NCBI RefSeq assembly: GCF_001579175.1
Contig: NZ_KQ970759.1
Span: 740,212-802,315, forward strand
DNA: 62,104 nt
From: Streptococcus oralis
GTDB taxonomy: Bacteria; Bacillota; Bacilli; Lactobacillales; Streptococcaceae
Direction of reading: 5' to 3'
Shown: positions 56,962 to 62,104 of the stretch, piece by piece
Position numbering within the stretch: the first letter of the stretch is position 1
Layout: each line of letters begins with the position of its first letter
Notes under the pieces: model-generated
Seen by the model: the letters and a program-made list of their open reading frames with translations, nothing else
What the model was told of the DNA's origin: nothing
The model's database searches: none
Program-made: the position numbers and the translations under genes

Positions 56962-57928
56962 TACACCTTTTATGATTGGCAATGTTGAGATTCCCAATCG
57001 CACTGTTTTAGCACCTATGGCTGGAGTGACCAACTCAGCCTTTCGTACCATTGCAAAAGAGTTGGGAGCTGGACTCGTTGTCATGGAAATGGTCTCTGAT
57101 AAGGGTATCCAGTACAACAACGAAAAAACCCTGCATATGCTCCATATCGATGAAGGTGAAAACCCCGTATCTATCCAACTCTTTGGTAGCGACGAAGACA
57201 GCCTCGCACGCGCAGCTGAGTTTATCCAAGAAAACACCAAGACCGATATCGTTGATATCAACATGGGCTGCCCAGTTAACAAAATCGTTAAAAACGAGGC
57301 TGGTGCTATGTGGCTCAAGGATCCTGATAAGATTTACTCCATCATCAGCAAAGTCCAGTCAGTTTTGGATATCCCCTTGACAGTCAAGATGCGAACAGGG
57401 TGGTCTGATAGCTCTCTCGCTGTCGAAAATGCCCTTGCCGCCGAAGCTGCTGGTGTCTCTGCCCTTGCCATGCATGGACGGACTCGTGAGCAGATGTACA
57501 CAGGACAAGCCGACCTTGAGACCCTGCATGACGTTGCCCAAGCTCTTACTAAGATTCCTTTCATTGCAAATGGTGACATTCGTACCGTGCAAGATGCCAA
57601 ACAGCGCATCGAGGAAGTCGGTGCTGACGCTGTCATGATCGGACGAGCTGCTATGGGAAATCCCTATCTCTTCAACCAAATCAATCATTACTTTGAAACT
57701 GGGGAAATCCTGCCAGACTTGACCTTTGAAGACAAGATGAACATCGCCTACGAGCACTTGAAACGCCTAATCGCCCTCAAAGGCGAACACATCGCTGTCC
57801 GTGAATTCCGTGGGCTAGCTCCCCACTATCTCCGTGGGACATCTGGTGCAGCTAAACTCCGTGGTGCCATTTCCCAAGCCAGCACTCTGGCAGAGATTGA
57901 GGAACTTTTGCAACTAGAAAAGGCATAA
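56948..57928 (+). CDS. dus: tRNA-dihydrouridine synthase (DusB-like)
   Basis: A 326-aa FMN enzyme reducing uridines in t[46 protein letters not shown] (catalytic Cys in GCP) and the [11 protein letters not shown] motif are family hallmarks. The start is GTG 56948, with GGAGG 9 nt upstream within hslO, giving translational coupling. The next gene begins 1 nt after its stop. Confidence 0.94.
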   Translation: MTNLNTPFMIGNVEIPNRTVLAPMAGVTNSAFRTIAKELGAGLVVMEMVSDKGIQYNNEKTLHMLHIDEGENPVSIQLFGSDEDSLARAAEFIQENTKTDIVDINMGCPVNKIVKNEAGAMWLKDPDKIYSIISKVQSVLDIPLTVKMRTGWSDSSLAVENALAAEAAGVSALAMHGRTREQMYTGQADLETLHDVAQALTKIPFIANGDIRTVQDAKQRIEEVGADAVMIGRAAMGNPYLFNQINHYFETGEILPDLTFEDKMNIAYEHLKRLIALKGEHIAVREFRGLAPHYLRGTSGAAKLRGAISQASTLAEIEELLQLEKA

Positions 57929-57929
57929 C

Positions 57930-58505
57930 ATGACACAGACAACCCTCCTTATCATCGATATGCAACAAGCTTTTGAAAAAGACGCTTGGGGTGAACGAAA
58001 CAATCCTCATGCAGAGGAAAAGGCACTACAGGTATTGCAATTTTTTCGAAAGCATAAACTGCCAATCTGTCATATCCAACATGTCTCTAGCAATCCTTGT
58101 TCACTATTTTATACAAAGCAAGGGCAAGCCTTTAAAAATCGATTTGAACCAATAGCAGGAGAAATTATTTTCCAAAAAACAGTCAACAGCGCTTTTATTG
58201 GGACTGGTTTAGAGCAGTATCTACATGAACAGAAAGTTTCTCAATTGGTTATTGTCGGTTTAACATTGCCACATTGTATCTCGACAACCACTCGCATGGC
58301 TAGCAATCTAGGATTTAAAGTCACCCTACTAGCCGATGCAACAGCCAGCTTTTCTCTGCCTGACCGAAATGGTCAACTCGTTCATCCAGATATCATTCAC
58401 AATGTGAATCTCATTTCTTTACAAAACGAGTTTGCTCAAATTCTTGATACAGATAAGTTTTTAACATACTCACAAAATAATCCGCTAACTCTTCCGAGAG
58501 TCTAG
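57930..58505 (+). CDS. Isochorismatase-family cysteine hydrolase
   Basis: A 191-aa hydrolase with the Asp-Lys-Cys triad: Asp10 (LLIIDMQQAFEKD), Lys in FQKTVNSAF and Cys in VGLTLPHCISTTTRMA. It resembles general isochorismatase-like hydrolases; the nicotinamidase metal motif is not evident, so no substrate is given. It is the third gene of the hslO-dus unit and its stop codon lies inside the terminator stem. Confidence 0.9.
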   Translation: MTQTTLLIIDMQQAFEKDAWGERNNPHAEEKALQVLQFFRKHKLPICHIQHVSSNPCSLFYTKQGQAFKNRFEPIAGEIIFQKTVNSAFIGTGLEQYLHEQKVSQLVIVGLTLPHCISTTTRMASNLGFKVTLLADATASFSLPDRNGQLVHPDIIHNVNLISLQNEFAQILDTDKFLTYSQNNPLTLPRV

Positions 58506-58516
58506 CGGATTATTTT
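58474..58516. terminator. Terminator of the hslO-dus-isochorismatase unit
   Basis: A 14-bp perfect stem (AAAATAATCCGCTA / TAGCGGATTATTTT) with an inner ACTCT / AGAGT stem. The TAG stop of the last gene is the first triplet of the right arm. Confidence 0.9.
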
Positions 58517-58528
58517 ATTCTTCTCATC

Positions 58529-59194
58529 TTATTGCTGAGTCATCACAACACTAGAAACAGCACCATCCGCACCTGTTGTGATTTGGATGACTTTTCCTCC
58601 ACCTACCTTGGCATTGTACTTGCCATCATCAAGAGTATAGGAATATCCCTTGATAGAATAGTTTTCTTTCTTGCCATCAGCAGACTCCACTGTGAACTGA
58701 CCACCTGATGACACGGTGATGGTTTCGCCATTGGATCCCTTCCAGTTCCCAGTTGCTGCTGAGAAATCGCCATCTACCATGTTCAAGACACCCTTATAAC
58801 GTTTGTTGTGTTCTGCCTGCTTGTCTTGCAGTTTTCGGTCAGTTGCGAGGTCATAAGTTGACTGGTTAGACTGAGAAGCTTGTTGGCTTGAAGGAGCTTG
58901 AGCAGGTACTTCTTGCCCCTGTCTTGACTCAGGTGCTGGTGTTGCTTGTGATTGATCTGCCGTTGCAGCAGACTGGTTAGAAGAATTCGTGGCCTTTTCG
59001 GATGAGACTGAGCTTGAGGACTTTTGAGCCTTGCTTTCCTTGTTTGAAGAACTTGCTTTTGTACTAGAAGATTGGCTTGTCTTAGCAGAACTACTTGTTT
59101 CGGTGCTTTCTTTTTTATTTCCACAAGCTCCCAGTAGCAAGGTCGAAGCCAATACAGTAACAGCCATCAATTTGATATAAGTTTTCTTTTTCAT
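58529..59194 (-). CDS. Ser-rich lipoprotein with C-terminal DUF6287-like domain
   Basis: A 221-aa surface lipoprotein. Signal peptide with lipobox LLGACGN (about residues 19-25), a long low-complexity Ser/Thr/Gln/Lys region (25 to about 120), then a compact beta-rich domain (VDGDFSAATGNWKGSNGETITV to the end). The C-terminal domain resembles a small domain repeatedly attached to streptococcal lipoproteins; function unknown. The start at 59194 follows AAAGGAG with 7-nt spacing; the longer frame to 59224 lacks this. Confidence 0.85.
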   Translation of the reverse strand: MKKKTYIKLMAVTVLASTLLLGACGNKKESTETSSSAKTSQSSSTKASSSNKESKAQKSSSSVSSEKATNSSNQSAATADQSQATPAPESRQGQEVPAQAPSSQQASQSNQSTYDLATDRKLQDKQAEHNKRYKGVLNMVDGDFSAATGNWKGSNGETITVSSGGQFTVESADGKKENYSIKGYSYTLDDGKYNAKVGGGKVIQITTGADGAVSSVVMTQQ

Positions 59195-59454
59195 CTTTTT
59201 ACTCCTTTGTAACGTTTTTGACATGTTAAGAAATCTTTTTGTAATATAATTGTAACATTAGACCTTGAATCTGTCAACTATTTAAAGAAACTATTTTAAA
59301 AAATCTCTCTCTACTATCTCTATTCGTAATTGAAACGAAAAAATAGGAAAATTTCCTAGATTAGAGCTATTTTTTACATCCTACTTTTATAGTCGCTTGC
59401 GTTGTTCTAAAATAAAAACAGTCGCAACATCAAAGTAACCTAATAAGGGCAAAC

Positions 59455-59486
59455 AAAGAGGTCGGGATTTTGATCCCGGCCTCTTT
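59455..59486 (-). terminator. Terminator of the nadR-pnuC-Nudix operon
   Basis: A 14-position stem AAAGAGGTCGGGAT / ATCCCGGCCTCTTT (one G:T) with a 4-nt loop. Its right arm overlaps the stop codon of the Nudix gene. Confidence 0.88.
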
Positions 59487-60258
59487 ATTTCAATCGATAG
59501 GTTTTTCTTGGTTTCTTTTTAGGAACTCGCTTGAGTCCGACTTCTTCTACATATTCGCCGTATTTTACGAGAAAGTTATTGCTGACGATTGGGCGACCGG
59601 GGTTGATGAGATTGACTAGTTCAGTTCCTTCGTAAACAGTGAACTCCTCTTCCAGCAGATAAAGGAAGGTCGGATTCCAATCGAGACGGCCTTGGATTCG
59701 TTTGATGGACTCTTGGATAATGGCATAATGGTCAAAGGCGAAGGCTTGCTCGTCCAACTCCACTCCCTCTAGGAAGCACTTGCCCGTCTGAAAATCCACA
59801 TCTACAAAAACCACATCCTTGGCATCGTCTCCAGCCTGAACGAGGCCTAAGGCACGACTAGGCAGGTACACCAAGTGGGCAATGGTCACCGTCCAGCCCC
59901 GTGGATCACGACCGGGGGTCGATACGGTCATCAATTGCTCGATTTTTTCCAAAGGAAGATCGAGATTGACTTCTTCTCTCACCTCGCGCTGACAGGCATG
60001 GGCAGCATCTTCTCCCTTGTCCATAAAGCCTCCAACTAAGGCCAAACAGTTTTGATAAGGGTGGGCCTTGCGACGGATTAGTAAGAGCTTGATCTTTCCT
60101 TCGACAAAGCAGTAGGCCACCATATCTACTGTCACACTTGGTTTTTCATATTGAGGGAGTTCCTGCTTGTAGTACCAGTCTAAAAACTCCTCCTGACTGG
60201 CATGGATTTCATAATATTCTTTTTCCGTCATCCCCGCTGGAATCTTCGTGTCTACCAT
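59485..60258 (-). CDS. Nudix protein, NrtR-like regulator of NAD metabolism
   Basis: A 257-aa protein with an N-terminal Nudix domain (Nudix box GGFMDKGEDAAHACQREVRE, catalytic Glu residues kept) and a C-terminal winged-helix-like region (about 170-257, YHYAI..RIQGRL and NFLVKYGEYV). This two-part layout is that of NrtR repressors that sense ADP-ribose. Location in one operon with pnuC and nadR supports a role in NAD salvage. The intact Nudix box leaves room for real ADP-ribose hydrolysis. It follows pnuC at 1 nt. Symbol left open because the regulator role is inferred. Confidence 0.78.
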   Translation of the reverse strand: MVDTKIPAGMTEKEYYEIHASQEEFLDWYYKQELPQYEKPSVTVDMVAYCFVEGKIKLLLIRRKAHPYQNCLALVGGFMDKGEDAAHACQREVREEVNLDLPLEKIEQLMTVSTPGRDPRGWTVTIAHLVYLPSRALGLVQAGDDAKDVVFVDVDFQTGKCFLEGVELDEQAFAFDHYAIIQESIKRIQGRLDWNPTFLYLLEEEFTVYEGTELVNLINPGRPIVSNNFLVKYGEYVEEVGLKRVPKKKPRKTYRLK

Positions 60259-60259
60259 T

Positions 60260-61039
60260 TTAAGCCTCCTTTCGAACTGCCTTGGTCCATTGGTACCATC
60301 CCACTAGACTATTGAGTGTGTAAACCCAGTACATCCCTTGAATGTGGATATTTTCACCCCACCAGAGGTAGATACTAAAGAGATTGGTTGCAATCCAGAA
60401 AATCCATTGCTCGCGGTAAAGACGTGTCATCAAGAGCTGACCAACACCATTGGTCGCATCGGTAACACTATCACGGAAAGGTCGAGCACTATGGATGCTT
60501 TGATAAGCCAAGCCCATGCCAATCCAGATGATGGCAGTCAAGACCAAGTACTTGAGCCAGTCAAGTACAGATAATTTCTTAGCTTCAAAGTGGGATTCTT
60601 CTGGCTTTTCCTGTTCATTGATACGATTGGACAGCCAAGCATAGAGACCAATCGGCTGCATGACAAAGAAGTAAACAGTCGTCAAGACTTCTCCATAAAA
60701 AGTCGCATTCATTGCCAAAATTAAATAAATAGCTGAGTTAATAGCCCCAAAGAGATAATTGCTTGCACGCCCTTCTGCTACCAAGATAACACAGACAATC
60801 CCAGTCCAAGATGCAAACAAGCTCAACCAGTCATGGCTTTCTGCATTTTGCGTGAACTCTAAGATCAAGGGAACACTCGACAAGGCGATGAGATACAACC
60901 ACTGGAAAAGACTACGGCCCACAAAGAGGTCTTTCCAAATCAAACGCATAACTCCTGCAAAACCAATTTTACGAGCTTCTGCGTGAACATTTTTAAAATT
61001 TTCGATAAATTGTGTGATTTTTTTAGTTACTGTTTTCAT
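60260..61039 (-). CDS. pnuC: Nicotinamide riboside transporter PnuC
   Basis: A 259-aa membrane protein with about seven helices. Late motifs EQWIFWIATNLFSIYLWW and the aromatic-rich QPIGLYAWLSN are characteristic of PnuC. It imports nicotinamide riboside, which NadR phosphorylates. It lies between nadR (9-nt gap) and the NrtR-like gene (1-nt gap). Confidence 0.93.
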   Translation of the reverse strand: MKTVTKKITQFIENFKNVHAEARKIGFAGVMRLIWKDLFVGRSLFQWLYLIALSSVPLILEFTQNAESHDWLSLFASWTGIVCVILVAEGRASNYLFGAINSAIYLILAMNATFYGEVLTTVYFFVMQPIGLYAWLSNRINEQEKPEESHFEAKKLSVLDWLKYLVLTAIIWIGMGLAYQSIHSARPFRDSVTDATNGVGQLLMTRLYREQWIFWIATNLFSIYLWWGENIHIQGMYWVYTLNSLVGWYQWTKAVRKEA

Positions 61040-61048
61040 AATTTTCTC

Positions 61049-62104
61049 CTAATCTGCTTGGTAAATGGCATCGATAGCCACTTTGGCTGCTTCATAATTT
61101 CCTAGGTAATCCTCAGCTAGATAAACTAGTGGGATGGTGGTTAAATATCGCTCTCTCATCTGGTCCAGATGCTGGGAAAAACTGTAGCGAATATGGTCTT
61201 CCGCCATGGTCATATCTCTAAATCCGTCATTGACATAAGAACCGACAGGCTGCACAAAGAGAATCAAGTCCCATTTTTCCTTAGCCAAGATCGAAACAAA
61301 GAGATTGTCAAAGGTTTCTCCTGATAAGTCCTCTTGATCCTCAGCCTCCATGTAATAATCATAGTAGCCCTTAGTTACTAAGGAGTTGGTGTCAGCAATC
61401 ACTAGACCTCGATTAGCATTACTGTCAATTAACTTAGAGGTTTGGTCATACTGCCCTAAAAGGAGATAGTAGTAATCCTTTGGAGTCAATTCATCGTCGC
61501 GGACATTGTTTTTGATCTGGTACTCGCGCGCGTATTCCAGACTGACCGGCGCATCGTAATACCTTGCCAAATCCTTGGCCAGAGTGGTCTTCCCATTGCT
61601 AGCACTTCCCATAATCAAGACTTTCTTGGTAAACTGACGACGGAAGGGTTGTGCGATGTATTTCCAATATTTGCTTGGATTTTCTCGAATCATAGTCGCT
61701 GAGATACCAAACTTTCTTTCTTGCAAGACGGTGCCAAATCCACGTTTAGATAGCTCTTGCTGGTAGTCCCGTTCTCCCACAAAAAAGATCAGTTCTTGCT
61801 GGGCTTCATCATAGGAAATCTCCGCTAACATCTGATCCAACCACTCCTGCCAGCCCATAGGGTAACGGGGAAGGTTGATCTCATCCAGTTTGCAGACAGA
61901 GGTCAACTCATCGTCACGAAAAGCCTCTCTGATATAGCGAAATCTTTTTTGAAGAGTTAAGCCTATCTGCTCCCCTCGGTCTCCCTCATAGCCTGAAACG
62001 ACTACCCAGACCTGATCACACTGCCGCTTCGCTCGCTGGATTAGATCGATATGACCCTGATGGAGAGGGGCAAAGGTCCCAAATACCACTGCTGTTTTCT
62101 TTTT
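61049..62104 (-). CDS. nadR: Bifunctional NadR, NMN adenylyltransferase / ribosylnicotinamide kinase (start outside window)
   Basis: About 352 residues are visible and the 5' end runs off the window: the frame continues past 62089 as Lys-Lys-Lys-Thr-Ala-Val-Val-Phe-Gly-Thr, so the true ATG lies just beyond 62104. The N-terminal nucleotidyltransferase domain has VFGTFAPLHQGHIDL, the C-terminal kinase domain has the P-loop GSASNGKTTLAKDLA and a downstream VIADTN Walker B-like strand. It converts nicotinamide riboside to NMN and NAD. First gene in the window of nadR-pnuC-NrtR-like. Confidence 0.93.
   Translation of the reverse strand, partial: KKKTAVVFGTFAPLHQGHIDLIQRAKRQCDQVWVVVSGYEGDRGEQIGLTLQKRFRYIREAFRDDELTSVCKLDEINLPRYPMGWQEWLDQMLAEISYDEAQQELIFFVGERDYQQELSKRGFGTVLQERKFGISATMIRENPSKYWKYIAQPFRRQFTKKVLIMGSASNGKTTLAKDLARYYDAPVSLEYAREYQIKNNVRDDELTPKDYYYLLLGQYDQTSKLIDSNANRGLVIADTNSLVTKGYYDYYMEAEDQEDLSGETFDNLFVSILAKEKWDLILFVQPVGSYVNDGFRDMTMAEDHIRYSFSQHLDQMRERYLTTIPLVYLAEDYLGNYEAAKVAIDAIYQAD

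Overview
The window reads as chromosome of a mitis-group Streptococcus (S. mitis / S. oralis / S. pneumoniae relatives). The evidence is low-GC Gram-positive gene structure with strong AGGAGG-type ribosome binding sites, a BOX repeat element (21406-21557), and gene sets I recognise from pneumococcus: sdaAB/AA, the PadR-DUF1700-DUF4097 cluster, an N-glycan ABC importer, the GH20-ROK-GH38-GH125/GH92/GH29 glycosidases, the arc operon, adcRCBA, dltXABCD, glpKOF, hslO and a pnuC-nadR block. An LPXTG ectonucleotidase between adc and dlt is not part of the pneumococcal arrangement as I remember it, so S. oralis or S. mitis is more likely than S. pneumoniae. No phage, IS element, rRNA, tRNA or CRISPR array was seen.

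Layout. 1-8.4 kb: end of an Rgg-like regulator, a secreted LysM protein, L-serine dehydratase (two subunits) with a HAD phosphatase, a DUF805 membrane protein, a membrane nucleotide-sugar dehydratase with a GT2 glycosyltransferase, and an MFS exporter. 8.4-11.4 kb: a PadR-controlled envelope cluster. 11.4-17.3 kb: DUF4299, TfoX-like, VOC, AraC, ABM monooxygenase, the tRNA hydroxylase TrhO and an OFA-type MFS transporter. 17.7-32.4 kb: a contiguous N-glycan utilisation locus made of a CUT1 importer lacking its own ATPase, then GH20, ROK kinase, GH38, GH125, GH92 and GH29. All six glycan-processing proteins lack signal peptides and so are cytoplasmic. 33.1-39.7 kb: arginine deiminase operon arcA-arcB-arcC-arcD plus an M20 peptidase. 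39.7-43.2 kb: zinc uptake adcRCBA. 43.3-45.4 kb: cell-wall 5'-nucleotidase. 45.5-50.0 kb: dltXABCD for D-alanylation of teichoic acids; dltX is a 43-codon gene. 50.2-54.3 kb: glycerol utilisation glpK-glpO-glpF, preceded by an Mga-like regulator. 56.1-58.5 kb: hslO-dus-isochorismatase. 58.5-59.2 kb: a lipoprotein. 59.5-62.1 kb: NAD salvage (nadR, pnuC, NrtR-like Nudix protein); nadR runs off the window end.

How it fits together. Much of the window is carbon scavenging from host glycoproteins and glycerol under catabolite control. CcpA cre boxes with 15/15 consensus matches lie at the importer promoter and the arcA promoter, and weaker ones precede glpK and the OFA transporter. The importer would bring in N-glycans freed outside the cell; GH92/GH38/GH125 would remove alpha-1,2/1,3/1,6-mannose, GH20 beta-HexNAc and GH29 fucose, and the ROK kinase would phosphorylate a released sugar. 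The arc operon makes ATP and ammonia. No wholly unknown system stands out. The points most worth checking are the single-site assembly of the N-glycan pathway with a BOX element at the join, two DnaA-box pairs in the GH29-arcA intergenic region, a probably leaderless hslO mRNA, and an attenuator-like hairpin inside the glycosidase operon.
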